A DNA stretch of 26,183 nt from an uncultured Fretibacterium sp. (lineage in GTDB: Bacteria > Synergistota > Synergistia > Synergistales > Aminobacteriaceae), in assembly GCA_937899395.1 (NCBI GenBank), contig CALBPU010000058.1:1-26183 (forward strand), read 5' to 3'. The notes below the pieces were generated by a model. That model was given only the letters and a program-made list of their open reading frames with translations. It was not told where the DNA came from and made no database searches. Position numbers and translations under genes: made by a program. This document shows, in pieces, positions 1-8,060 of this stretch; within the stretch, counting starts at the first letter, position 1, and the number at the start of each line of letters is the position of its first letter.

Positions 1-2
1 TA

Positions 3-92
3 AATATAATGAGGAAAAGTAATGTTGTGTCCTTAACAGGGCTATACAGTAGGGGCGAAGTGGACACGCCTGCAAGAATAAGGGTGCTCTAA
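3..92 (+). CDS. tnpB: RNA-guided endonuclease TnpB, C-terminal tail (partial)
   Basis: An open frame enters from the contig edge and stops at TAA 90-92, giving 29 visible residues. The tail carries SRGEVDTP, comparable to the short Gly-Glu/Pro motif seen after the zinc ribbon in many IS605 TnpB proteins. TnpB uses an RNA copied from the element end to guide cleavage of DNA at the empty donor site. The zinc ribbon and RuvC residues would lie upstream and cannot be seen, so activity cannot be judged. The call depends mostly on the adjoining right-end hairpin. Confidence 0.5.
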   Translation, partial: NIMRKSNVVSLTGLYSRGEVDTPARIRVL

Positions 93-174
93 TGAGTGGA
101 AACTTAAAACCAAACTTCTTGGACGAGGATTTTTATCCTTTCGAAGCCTTCGACTTTAGTCGAAGGAGGTTCAC
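93..174 (+). ncRNA. Probable omegaRNA (reRNA) scaffold 3' part
   Basis: A perfect 8-bp stem, CCTTCGAC (147-154) with GTCGAAGG (159-166), has a TTTA loop. It is followed by AGGTTCAC, matching the layout of the ISDra2 right-end RNA (stem, loop TTTA/TTTAG, then GAGGTTCA). A smaller stem, AGGAT (126-130) with ATCCT (135-139), lies just before it. In TnpB systems the guide begins directly after this scaffold, so the guide here would be the sequence from about 175 onward. The RNA 5' end lies in or before tnpB and is not defined. Confidence 0.58.
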
Positions 175-255
175 TGCATCCTATGAGTTCTAAGTGAAAT
201 AAAATATTTTGTAATTTTAACACACATTGATTTTTTTAATAAGAAATCACGAAGT

Positions 256-1209
256 TTATAATTTTTGAATTTTAATCGCCGAAATTTCTTCGTTTAATAC
301 CTCAAGAAAATATCTGCAATGATGATTCAAATAATGCTGCTTATTATATATAACCCGTAATGTTAAAGTTACAGGTTCTTCGTTGTTCAATAACGGGAAA
401 ATATTAACGTCGTCTTTAATCATTGATTTCCATCTGCTTATATTCATGTGTGATGTGAAACACCCTGCTAAAGCTGCATTGCATAACGGTACCATTATCG
501 TAGTATAAGTTGCGTTCAAATAGCTTTTAGGAGCATACCCGGCATTTTGAAAACACTCGTTAATTTTTTTGCCTAGCCTCGTTTGAGGATAAATTGTAAG
601 AAAAGGTAACTTTGAAAAATTTTTTAGATCAGCTCCCTTAATTGATTTTTCCTTGAGTTCATACATTTCATCACCGTAAAATTTGTATAACAATCTGTCT
701 GATACACAAAAATAAACAGGATCTATATGCGTCGATTTTACATGTGCGTTTAATTTTGTCATATCGCTGTCTATTGCAACTGCAAAATCAACCTGATTAT
801 TTTGTACAAATTTTTCAAGCTCGCTTGATGTTTTGTCGATTAAATTTATTGTAACGTTAGGATATTTTTCGGAGAATTTTCTCAACACTTCCGGCAAGTA
901 ATAATTTGAACGAGGCGAACTTGCTCCCACCGTAATTTCTCCTGAATCACTTTGAATAGTATCTGCGTAAATCCCTTTCAAATTATTTTCAGCTTGATAT
1001 ACTTTTTCCGCAAATTTCAGCATCTCTTTTCCTGCTGAAGTCAATTCAAGTTTCGGCTTCCTGTGAAATAATTTCACTCCATAATGTCTTTCAAGCCTCA
1101 TAATGTAATTGCTCAAAGTTTGTTGGCTCATAAAAAGCCTCTTTGCCGTCATAGTAATATGCAAATCTTTCGCTGCCTCGACAAAATAATACAAGCTCTC
1201 AAAATCCAT
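256..1209 (-). CDS. LysR-family transcriptional regulator
   Basis: A 317-aa protein starting MDFESLYYF. The N-terminal winged helix-turn-helix spans about residues 1-60 (AKRLFMSQQTLSNYIMRLE region), and a LysR substrate-binding domain runs from about 90 to 300. I chose the ATG at 1209 over an in-frame TTG at 1233, because LysR proteins start two to four residues before the Glu-Ser-Leu helix and AAGGGTG sits about 12 bases upstream of the ATG. It diverges from tctC across a short shared promoter region, the classic LysR arrangement. It therefore probably regulates the carboxylate transport operon in response to its substrate. The ligand is unknown. Confidence 0.9.
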   Translation of the reverse strand: MDFESLYYFVEAAKDLHITMTAKRLFMSQQTLSNYIMRLERHYGVKLFHRKPKLELTSAGKEMLKFAEKVYQAENNLKGIYADTIQSDSGEITVGASSPRSNYYLPEVLRKFSEKYPNVTINLIDKTSSELEKFVQNNQVDFAVAIDSDMTKLNAHVKSTHIDPVYFCVSDRLLYKFYGDEMYELKEKSIKGADLKNFSKLPFLTIYPQTRLGKKINECFQNAGYAPKSYLNATYTTIMVPLCNAALAGCFTSHMNISRWKSMIKDDVNIFPLLNNEEPVTLTLRVIYNKQHYLNHHCRYFLEVLNEEISAIKIQKL

Positions 1210-1253
1210 TGTTCTTAAACACACCCTTAACAAAAATTTTTTGTCATTTTAAC

Positions 1254-1262
1254 AATATATCA
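1254..1262 (-). promoter_or_regulatory. Extended -10 promoter for the LysR gene
   Basis: On the minus strand TGATATATT reads as an extended -10 (TGn plus TATATT), about 45 bases before the LysR start codon. The -35 position has only a weak TTTTAT-like hexamer. It overlaps the tctC promoter on the other strand, which would allow one bound LysR dimer pair to affect both genes. Confidence 0.42.
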
Positions 1263-1266
1263 CGAT

Positions 1267-1295
1267 TTTACTTTGTATAAAATAAAAAATATAAT
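1267..1295 (+). promoter_or_regulatory. Promoter of the tct operon
   Basis: TTTACT (1267-1272), a 17-base spacer and a perfect TATAAT (1290-1295) form a sigma70-type promoter. It lies about 47 bases before the tctC ATG, whose ribosome site AAAGGAGA follows at about 1320-1327. Confidence 0.55.
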
Positions 1296-1342
1296 TTCCT
1301 TAATCAATTTTTTATTTTTGAAAGGAGACTTTCGATTTCATC

Positions 1343-2311
1343 ATGAAAAAACTTCTCGTATTATTTTTAGTTCTTGTTTTTGCTTCAACATCTTCAGCCG
1401 CTCCGATAAAACTTTCAGACGGTACTGAATGGCCTACAAAGCCCATAACGATTCTCGTAGGTTATTCGGCAGGAGGAAACGTTGATATTCTTTGCAGATT
1501 TCTCGCTGAACCTTTAGCAAAAGAACTCGGTGTTCCAATTCTGATTGAAAATTTGCCGGGAAGCGGAAGCTGGCTTGCATGGAATCAATTATTAAACGGA
1601 GCAAAAGACGGTTACACTTTCACTCAGACAAATGTTAATACCGTTCTTGGACATTATGACCCTGATAATCCCAGAAAAGCAACGATTGAAGATTTTGCAT
1701 TGCTTGCGAATTTTTCGATTGACTACAACATTTTCGCAATACGAAATGATGAGACACGTTTTTCGGATTATCCCTCACTGATTAAATATGCTCAGGAAAA
1801 TCAGCTCATTGTTGCAGCTCCGGGAAGCGGACTTTTAAGCGGAGACGGAACAGTCATTAAATATCTTCAGGATAAATTCGGCTGCAAAATTGTTACAATT
1901 CCTGTTGATGGAAATGCTGATGCCCTTACGATGTTCTTAGCAGGCGAAACAGATTTCTTCACGGGCAACATCGGCGATTTATCTGACGCTGAAGCAAACG
2001 GTTATCACGCTATCGTAGTTTTCGGACAACAGCGTTCAAAATTCCTTCCTGATGTTCCTACAGCTATTGAATCAGGAATTGATGATTACGTAGGATTTTC
2101 GGCTCGCGGTTTCGGATATGCAAAAGGCGTTGACCAAGCAATAATTAACAGAATGATTGAGGCGTTAAAAGTTTGCTTTGATGATAAAGGATTTCAAGCA
2201 AATATGGCGACAACAGGTTCGGAAATGGTATTTATTCCAGGACAAGAATATTACGATTTGCTGAACGGACTGTTAAACCGCAGGCTCTCAATCTGGGGAA
2301 TTGAAAAATAA
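1343..2311 (+). CDS. tctC: Tripartite tricarboxylate transporter substrate-binding protein (TctC/Bug family)
   Basis: A 322-aa secreted receptor that binds a carboxylate outside the cytoplasmic membrane and delivers it to TctAB. Residues 1-19 form a clean signal peptide ending in SSAA. The Bug-family signature WPTKPITILVGYSAGG (about 30-45) follows, then the PGSGS loop at about 72-76 that in this family contacts the ligand carboxylate. Length is normal. It is first in the operon, with a good ribosome site, and a terminator hairpin sits directly after it. That suggests it is made in excess over the membrane subunits. The substrate cannot be told from sequence. Confidence 0.93.
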   Translation: MKKLLVLFLVLVFASTSSAAPIKLSDGTEWPTKPITILVGYSAGGNVDILCRFLAEPLAKELGVPILIENLPGSGSWLAWNQLLNGAKDGYTFTQTNVNTVLGHYDPDNPRKATIEDFALLANFSIDYNIFAIRNDETRFSDYPSLIKYAQENQLIVAAPGSGLLSGDGTVIKYLQDKFGCKIVTIPVDGNADALTMFLAGETDFFTGNIGDLSDAEANGYHAIVVFGQQRSKFLPDVPTAIESGIDDYVGFSARGFGYAKGVDQAIINRMIEALKVCFDDKGFQANMATTGSEMVFIPGQEYYDLLNGLLNRRLSIWGIEK

Positions 2312-2321
2312 AATTGAAATT

Positions 2322-2357
2322 AAAGGGTGTCTGAAAAACAGATGCCCTTTTATTTTT
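2322..2357 (+). terminator. Intra-operon terminator between tctC and tctB
   Basis: AAAGGGTGTCTG (2322-2333) pairs with CAGATGCCCTTT (2339-2350) along all 12 positions, with two G-U wobbles. The loop is five A, and a T-rich tract TATTTTT (2351-2357) follows. The ribosome site of tctB begins just after it. The likely effect is partial termination, giving more receptor than permease mRNA. Confidence 0.78.
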
Positions 2358-2370
2358 GAGGATTGAATTA

Positions 2371-2811
2371 ATGAAAAAGTTTCATCAGGATTTTTATATC
2401 GGAATCATTGCCTTAATTTTTTGTGCGTATGTTTTTTATTTGAACGTCGGACTTCGAGGCAGTGCTGGAACTATGCCGTTGTTGCTTGATGCTTTGCTTG
2501 CTGTTTTTTCGCTGGTAATTTTAATTAATGGTCTGAAAAAAAGCAGCGATAAAAAATTTTTAACTCTTGACGTTTTGAAATATCCGTTTATAGCATGGTT
2601 ATTAATCGGAATTTACGTGCTTTTATTTTGGCTCACAGGATATTTGGTTTCAAGTGCAATCATGATTATCTCGTTAATGTTTTTCATGAAGCAGAGAAAT
2701 TTCAAAGTCATGTTTTCAATCGTAACTATATATTTGCTTCTCGTGTATTTTGTTTTCGTGAAAATTTTGGGAGTTAGTGCCGGAGGCTTCGGACTGCTCG
2801 GAAGAATTTAA
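2371..2811 (+). CDS. tctB: Tripartite tricarboxylate transporter small membrane subunit TctB
   Basis: A 146-aa integral membrane protein with about four hydrophobic helices (roughly residues 8-24, 33-53, 69-100, 109-133). This is the usual size and topology of TctB, the small permease subunit that partners TctA. ATG 2371 is preferred over the upstream in-frame TTG at 2356 because GAGGA at 2358-2362 lies eight bases before the ATG. Sequence conservation in TctB is low, so the identification leans on its position between tctC and tctA. Confidence 0.88.
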   Translation: MKKFHQDFYIGIIALIFCAYVFYLNVGLRGSAGTMPLLLDALLAVFSLVILINGLKKSSDKKFLTLDVLKYPFIAWLLIGIYVLLFWLTGYLVSSAIMIISLMFFMKQRNFKVMFSIVTIYLLLVYFVFVKILGVSAGGFGLLGRI

Positions 2812-2823
2812 GGAGTGAAATTT

Positions 2824-4344
2824 ATGCTTACATTTTCAAATATTCTTGCCGGTTTTAACGCAATCGCAAATCCTGAAGTCATTATAGCTCTTTTAATCGG
2901 AGTAGTTGGAGGAATGGTTATAGGAGCGCTTCCGGGATTTTCAGCTGTAATGGGAGTATCGATTTTAATTCCTTTAACTTACGGAATGAGTCCGACGGCT
3001 GCGTTATCAATGCTCACAGCTTTATACACTTCAGCAATTTACGGAGGTTCGATAAGCGGAATTTTATGTCATGCTCCCGGAACAAATGCTTCAGCAGCTT
3101 CTGCTATAGACGGCTTTGAATTAACAAAACAAGGTCGAGGAATGGAAGCTATCGGAGTGTCAACAGTTGCGTCAACAATCGGAGGAGTTACAAGTGCAAT
3201 AGCGATGTTATTAATAGCTCCGACGTTGGGCGCATTCTCGTTAAAATTTTCGGTGCTTGAATATTTTTTGCTTTCAGTTTTCGGTTTAACGGTAATGGGA
3301 AGTTTAGCAGGAGAATCTTTCGTTAAAGGAATGTTCTCAGGAGTGTTAGGTTTATTGTTGGGTTGTGTCGGACTTGATGCTATAACAGGAGTTCCCAGAA
3401 TGACATTCGGCAGTATAAATCTTGAAGACGGAATAAATTTTGTTCCTGCTTTAATCGGGTTATTCTCAATTTCTCAAGTTATGACTCTTGCATGGGACGT
3501 TTATCACGGTAAAACAGGATCAGTAATTCAAGATGAGGAAAATTTGAAACATAGTCGAGTGTTGCCACAATGGAGTGAATTTAAGACCTTAATTCCCAAC
3601 ATAACACGCTCTTCAATCATAGGAACGATTGTTGGAATAGTCCCTGCTGCCGGAGCAGGTGTTTCATCATGGCTTTGTCTTTCAACTGCGAAAAAATTCT
3701 CAAAGACACCCGAAAAATTCGGTCATGGAGCAATGGAAGGAGTTGCTTCAAGTGAAGCAGGAAACAACGCTGCAACAGGAGGAGCATTAATCCCTCTTAT
3801 AACTCTCGGTATTCCAGGAAGCGGAGTTACTGCAATATTATTAGGTGCTTTGATTATGTACGGACTTACACCGGGCGCTTCAATGTTCACGAAATATTCA
3901 ACGACAACTTACGGAGTTATGGTTTCATTTTTGCTTGCGAATATTTTAATGGGTGTCATAGGTCTTTTCATTGCACGTTACGTAGCTAAAATCAGCACGA
4001 TAAAAATCGGTTATCTTGGGTCGATGATAGTTGCTCTTTCAGTACTCGGAACTTTTGCAATAAGAAACAATATTTTTGATGTTGTAATAATGCTCGGTTT
4101 TGGTTTGTTCGGATTCATAATGAAAAAATGCGGCTTTGCTGCACCTCCTATGGTTTTAGGAATGGTATTGAGCGGAATTTGTGAGAATAATTGGCGCAGG
4201 GCTTATATGCTTGCAAATGCACGAGGAGGTTTTATCAAATATGTTATGGGTCGTCCGATAGCTTTGGTGCTTACGGCGTTAATAGTTTTGTCATTATTTT
4301 CGCCTGTATTTTCTAAATTATTCTCAAAAAAGAAAGGAAGTTAA
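2824..4344 (+). CDS. tctA: Tripartite tricarboxylate transporter large permease TctA
   Basis: A 506-aa permease with about a dozen membrane segments that carries the carboxylate inward with a cation gradient. Family hallmarks are visible: GALPGFSAVMGVSILIPLTY near the N-terminus, YGGSISGILCHAPG, and later the repeat-like GIVPAAGAGVSSWL and NNAATGGALIPLITLGIPGS stretches. GGAG at 2812-2815 lies eight bases before ATG 2824, so I prefer that start to the GTG at 2815, which overlaps the ribosome site. It follows tctB closely and precedes the RraA-family gene by five bases. Confidence 0.95.
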   Translation: MLTFSNILAGFNAIANPEVIIALLIGVVGGMVIGALPGFSAVMGVSILIPLTYGMSPTAALSMLTALYTSAIYGGSISGILCHAPGTNASAASAIDGFELTKQGRGMEAIGVSTVASTIGGVTSAIAMLLIAPTLGAFSLKFSVLEYFLLSVFGLTVMGSLAGESFVKGMFSGVLGLLLGCVGLDAITGVPRMTFGSINLEDGINFVPALIGLFSISQVMTLAWDVYHGKTGSVIQDEENLKHSRVLPQWSEFKTLIPNITRSSIIGTIVGIVPAAGAGVSSWLCLSTAKKFSKTPEKFGHGAMEGVASSEAGNNAATGGALIPLITLGIPGSGVTAILLGALIMYGLTPGASMFTKYSTTTYGVMVSFLLANILMGVIGLFIARYVAKISTIKIGYLGSMIVALSVLGTFAIRNNIFDVVIMLGFGLFGFIMKKCGFAAPPMVLGMVLSGICENNWRRAYMLANARGGFIKYVMGRPIALVLTALIVLSLFSPVFSKLFSKKKGS

Positions 4345-4349
4345 AATTC

Positions 4350-5081
4350 ATGAGCACAATAGGAAATCGTATTTTCACAAATTTCAAGCGTCCTTCACGT
4401 GAACTTATTGAAAAGTTCAGAGGGCTTCCTTCGAGCAACATTAATGACGAAATGAATCGTCTTTACTGTATGCACGATTACATCACTCTTCAAAATCCTG
4501 ACACAGCCGTGCAGCTCTTGGGAACAGCAATCACCGTTAAAGTTCCGATCGGTGATAATTTATTTTTTCATCAGGCTCTCGACATGGCACAACCCGGAGA
4601 TGTTATTGTAGTTGACGGAGGAAGCGGAAATAATCGTTCACTCGCAGGCGAAATTATGATGCGTTTTGCACAGACTAAGGGGCTTGCAGGAATAGTTGTT
4701 GACGGTTGCTTGAGAGATTTGGACGGTATCAAAAAATTAACAATGCCGATTTATTGCAAAGGCATAACTCCTCAAGGCCCTTACAAAAATGGTCCCGGTG
4801 AGGTCAATGCTCCTGTTGCTTGCGGAGGTCAAGTTGTTTTTCCGGGAGATATTTTGGTCGGAGATATGGACGGAATAGTTGTAATTCGCCCTCAAGATGC
4901 TGAAGAACTTGCCGAAGTTGCTCACAAAAAACATTCTTCAGAGGACAAGACATTTGCTCTTATGGAATCGGATATTGTTGAATACAGTAAAAAACATGCC
5001 GAAACGACAGAAAAGCGTAAAGAAGGTAAAGGAATTATTACGCTTGAAAGTTGGACTGCGAAATATCAAATGGGAGAATAA
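4350..5081 (+). CDS. RraA/HMG-aldolase family protein
   Basis: A 243-aa protein of the RraA-like fold. The family includes 4-hydroxy-4-methyl-2-oxoglutarate (HMG)/4-carboxy-4-hydroxy-2-oxoadipate aldolases, which release pyruvate, and oxaloacetate decarboxylases. The conserved core is visible: DVIVVDGGSGNNRSLAGEIM, then GIVVDGCLRDLD with the Arg-Asp pair used for metal and substrate in characterised aldolases, and VGDMDGIVVI. The N-terminal SSNINDEMNR matches the family DAL helix. Set between two carboxylate transporters, it probably cleaves or decarboxylates the imported acid. True RraA, the RNase E inhibitor, is shorter and less likely here. Confidence 0.85.
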   Translation: MSTIGNRIFTNFKRPSRELIEKFRGLPSSNINDEMNRLYCMHDYITLQNPDTAVQLLGTAITVKVPIGDNLFFHQALDMAQPGDVIVVDGGSGNNRSLAGEIMMRFAQTKGLAGIVVDGCLRDLDGIKKLTMPIYCKGITPQGPYKNGPGEVNAPVACGGQVVFPGDILVGDMDGIVVIRPQDAEELAEVAHKKHSSEDKTFALMESDIVEYSKKHAETTEKRKEGKGIITLESWTAKYQMGE

Positions 5082-5084
5082 AAA

Positions 5085-6464
5085 ATGGGTGTAGGAATTA
5101 CGACGTTATTTATTTATATTGCCTTAATAATTGTCCTTAATGTTTACATGAAACGCTCAATGGGCGAATCAATGCTCTGGACGTGTCTTGTGATGTTGAT
5201 AATAGGAGCGACTTGGGGCGGAAAAAATGCTGTGGATATGTTCAGCGATGCTTTTGCATATTCGGCTAAACAGGAAGTCATTTACGCAGGACTTGCATTT
5301 GTTTTCATGGCCTATGTACTTGATCAAACAGGAGTAATAGGAAGGCTTGTAAATATTTTGAACAGCTTAATCGGTTGGCTTCCCGGCGGTTCAGGATATG
5401 TCGCAACAATAGGAAGCGCATTATTCGGAATGATCTCGGGAGTTGCCAGTGCGAGTGCTGCTTCAATAGGTTCTGTAACAATTCCATGGATGCAGGAAAG
5501 CGGCTGGAGCAAAGAACGCAGTGCTTCAATAGTTGCAGGTAACGGAGGATTAGGAAATGTTTTTCCGCCTTCAAGTGTAATGCTTTTAGTTTTGGGAATT
5601 GATGTTGTATCTGCTGAAGTATCAAGCGACGGTTTATATCTTGCGTTAATGAGTGTTGCAGGATTTGTATTGCTTGTAAGATTGGTAATCGTTTTCATAT
5701 TTGCAAAACAGGAAGGTTTGAAAGCTGTACCGCGTGAAAAAATTATGCCTCTAAGAAAAGCGTTAAAGGAAAACGGAAGTTCATTAATAATTTTTCTCGG
5801 CATATTAATTCCGTTACTTTTTACGATGTTCAGCACGGGCGATTGGATTTCGGCACGCCTCGCAGGAACTAAAGGAGCATTCAAATCAATTTCGATGATT
5901 TTCTGGATTCCGATTTTGATAACGTTCTTTTCAATCATTGAAGGCTGGAAATATCTTCCTCATAATATTTCGGGTTGGTGGAAACTTTGCGAGAAATCAA
6001 TAGGACGTTTCAGCGATTTAGGGGCAATGCTTTTCTGCGCATTCCTTTCATCGAGACTTTTAACGATTTTGGGAATGAGCCAAGAATTTACGGCTTTATT
6101 TAAGTCTCTTAATGAAGGCGGAGCTTCATCAATGATAATAATTTTTGCTATCGTAGGAATTATTACGATGATGGTAGGGCCTTTCAATGCAACAGGAACT
6201 ACAAGCGCAATGGGAGCTGTATGTTACATGGCAATGCGTTCAATCGGCCTTTCACCTTTAGCATCGTGTGTAGCATTTATAAACCTCGTTTCAAATCAAA
6301 GTTGTATTCCTCCGAACTCCGCTCCGATTTATATAGCTTGCGGAATTGCGAACGTTGACGAACCTTTCAAAATTTTCAAGGATTTAGTGATATATTATGC
6401 TATACCTGAAATAATAGTGGTATTGTTAATAATGTTCCAGATTTTACCCGTTTACGGCGGTTAA
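5085..6464 (+). CDS. TRAP transporter large permease (DctM family)
   Basis: A 459-aa polytopic membrane protein. The first half carries GMISGVASASAASIGSVTIP and NVFPPSSVMLLVLG, the DctM elements normally seen as SGSA.ADTAAIGS..IPAM and PPS. The second half has SNQSCIPPNSAPIYIACGIA, the matching C-terminal element. TRAP transporters need a periplasmic DctP receptor and usually a DctQ-type small subunit; neither family is recognisable nearby. It follows the RraA gene by three bases, so it is co-transcribed with the TTT system. It might use the 78-aa neighbour as small subunit, or work with a receptor encoded elsewhere. Confidence 0.85.
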   Translation: MGVGITTLFIYIALIIVLNVYMKRSMGESMLWTCLVMLIIGATWGGKNAVDMFSDAFAYSAKQEVIYAGLAFVFMAYVLDQTGVIGRLVNILNSLIGWLPGGSGYVATIGSALFGMISGVASASAASIGSVTIPWMQESGWSKERSASIVAGNGGLGNVFPPSSVMLLVLGIDVVSAEVSSDGLYLALMSVAGFVLLVRLVIVFIFAKQEGLKAVPREKIMPLRKALKENGSSLIIFLGILIPLLFTMFSTGDWISARLAGTKGAFKSISMIFWIPILITFFSIIEGWKYLPHNISGWWKLCEKSIGRFSDLGAMLFCAFLSSRLLTILGMSQEFTALFKSLNEGGASSMIIIFAIVGIITMMVGPFNATGTTSAMGAVCYMAMRSIGLSPLASCVAFINLVSNQSCIPPNSAPIYIACGIANVDEPFKIFKDLVIYYAIPEIIVVLLIMFQILPVYGG

Positions 6465-6485
6465 TTTTGAAAGGAGGAATAAGTC

Positions 6486-6722
6486 ATGAAGTCATTTATT
6501 TATAAAGTACTTTCATTTTTCTTCACGATAAGCCTTCCGTTATTTATGTTAATGGGTTTTGCTCTTGTTGTGGTACAATTTTTTGGGGCATTGCTCGGAA
6601 ACGGTGAACTGGTTTTATCAGCTGGGAAATGTGAAATATATTGTATATGGATGTCGGTACTTGCGGGATTTTTAGGTTTTGCGGCGAGTTATTTTGCTCC
6701 TCCTAAACCTAAAAAGAAATAA
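6486..6722 (+). CDS. Small membrane protein of unknown function, candidate transporter accessory subunit
   Basis: A 78-aa protein with two hydrophobic segments (about 12-36 and 53-69) and a basic tail ending KPKKK. It has a strong ribosome site (AAAGGAGG) and lies 21 bases after the TRAP permease. I do not recognise a family. DctQ-type subunits are about twice as long with four helices, so it is not an ordinary DctQ. Its position suggests a partner of the permease, which is inference only. Confidence 0.7.
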   Translation: MKSFIYKVLSFFFTISLPLFMLMGFALVVVQFFGALLGNGELVLSAGKCEIYCIWMSVLAGFLGFAASYFAPPKPKKK

Positions 6723-6737
6723 AAGGAGATAAAAATT

Positions 6738-8060
6738 ATGAAGCGGCATGAGCTTGATATGACAGTTGGAAAAATATGGCCTGTATTATTAACTTTTACG
6801 GTGCCATTGTTGTTTGAAAATTTGCTTCAGCTTTTATATAACACAGCTGACAGTATAGTTGTAGGACAATATGTCGGAATATCGGCTCTTGCTGCGGTCA
6901 GTGCCACGACACATATATGCGGAATGTTGGTAAGATTTTTCAACGGTACTGCTGTTGGCGCAGGTGTTGTAATAAGTCAGAGTTTTGGTTCTAAAGACGA
7001 AAAAAAATTATTAAGCTCCATTCAGACAACATTGTTATTAACTTTCATAGCATGTATATTATTAACGTTTACGGGAATTATGTGTTCGGAGTGGCTCTTG
7101 AGAAAAATTTCGACACCTTCAGACGTTTTCAAGGAAGCGAATTTATATTTGAAAATTTATTTCGGAGGTATTTCGGGACTTTTGATATATAACATGGGCG
7201 GAGCTGTTCTCAGAGCAATGGGTGATAGCCGCCGCCCTTTGTTATTTTTAATTTTTTGCAGCGTATTAAATATAATTCTTGATTTAATTTTCGTCGTTTA
7301 TTTTCATTGGGGAATAGCTGGTGTGGCATTCGCGACAATAATAGCTCAAATGATTTCAGCGTTGCTCGTATTATATGTGCTTGCTTCATCAACATGTGCG
7401 TTGAAAAATCTTCATATTGATAAAAAGATTGCGGCAAGAATTTTGCAAATCGGTTTGCCTGTAGGTATTCAAATGGCCATTGTTGCGTTTTCAAACGTCT
7501 TTGTTCAATCATATATAAATTATTTCGGAACGGCATGTATAGCAGGCTGGGGAATTTATGTAAAATTGGATCAATACATGATGCTTCCGATTCAAAGCAT
7601 GGGACAGGCTGTAACAATATTCACAGGACAAAATTTAGGAGCTGGACAAATCGAACGTGCAAACAAAGGAACATGGGTAGCGTTCGGAATAATAATTTCG
7701 GTTTCATCATGTGTAGCTTCAATACTTTATATATTTGCTCCTAACCTTTCAAATTTATTCAGCCCTGACGCAGAAGTCATAAAATACGGAGCATTATTTA
7801 TCCGATTATGTTCACCCATAGCGACAGTATGTTGTTTCAATCAGGTTTTGTCGGGAGCATTACGAGGTTACGGAGATTCAAAATCGCCGATGATAATAAC
7901 TCTTTGCACACATGTAATTTTCCGTCAGATATATTTATATTTCATAACGAAATTAATTCCCGATAATTTTTATGTAGTAGCTTTCGGTTATCCTGCGGGG
8001 TGGATTTTGTGTGCAATAGCAATGTCAATTTTTTATTTCACGGCAAACCGAAAAAATTAG
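6738..8060 (+). CDS. MATE-family multidrug/metabolite exporter
   Basis: A 440-aa protein with twelve predicted helices in two MatE halves. The opening matches the NorM/DinF-type family: IWPVLLTFTVPLLFENLLQ, then the ADSIVVGQYVG element. AVLRAMGDSRRPL closes the first half, and ALRGYGDSKSPM is its counterpart in the second half. MATE proteins export cationic or organic compounds using Na+ or H+. It is last in the plus-strand operon, 15 bases after the small membrane protein and with AAAAGGAG before the ATG. It could export a product of the pathway or a toxic analogue. The last bases overlap an opposing remnant ORF. Confidence 0.92.
   Translation: MKRHELDMTVGKIWPVLLTFTVPLLFENLLQLLYNTADSIVVGQYVGISALAAVSATTHICGMLVRFFNGTAVGAGVVISQSFGSKDEKKLLSSIQTTLLLTFIACILLTFTGIMCSEWLLRKISTPSDVFKEANLYLKIYFGGISGLLIYNMGGAVLRAMGDSRRPLLFLIFCSVLNIILDLIFVVYFHWGIAGVAFATIIAQMISALLVLYVLASSTCALKNLHIDKKIAARILQIGLPVGIQMAIVAFSNVFVQSYINYFGTACIAGWGIYVKLDQYMMLPIQSMGQAVTIFTGQNLGAGQIERANKGTWVAFGIIISVSSCVASILYIFAPNLSNLFSPDAEVIKYGALFIRLCSPIATVCCFNQVLSGALRGYGDSKSPMIITLCTHVIFRQIYLYFITKLIPDNFYVVAFGYPAGWILCAIAMSIFYFTANRKN

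Larger units (their letters stand above)
1..174 (+). mobile_element. Right end of an IS200/IS605-family element (partial)
   Basis: The contig begins inside an element of the TnpB-encoding IS200/IS605 group. An open frame that looks like a TnpB C-terminus ends at position 92. About 55 bases later comes a perfect hairpin followed by GAGGTTCAC, the arrangement known from the right end of ISDra2-type elements, where the subterminal hairpin precedes the cleavage site. The element probably ends near 174, and sequence from about 175 would be target DNA. The left end and any tnpA lie outside the window. Family assignment rests on structure and remembered motifs, not a search. Confidence 0.62.

Noticed and set aside
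222..250. GATTT/AAATC hairpin downstream of the LysR gene as a terminator
   Set aside because: Only a five-pair A/T-rich stem with a ten-base loop; too weak to call.
5324..5938. 204-aa minus-strand ORF inside the TRAP permease gene
   Set aside because: It is a shadow frame of a clear DctM gene, without a recognisable motif; the low-complexity composition is the reverse image of membrane helices.
7210..7617. 135-aa minus-strand ORF within the MATE gene
   Set aside because: Antisense to a well-conserved exporter; no ribosome site or family pattern.
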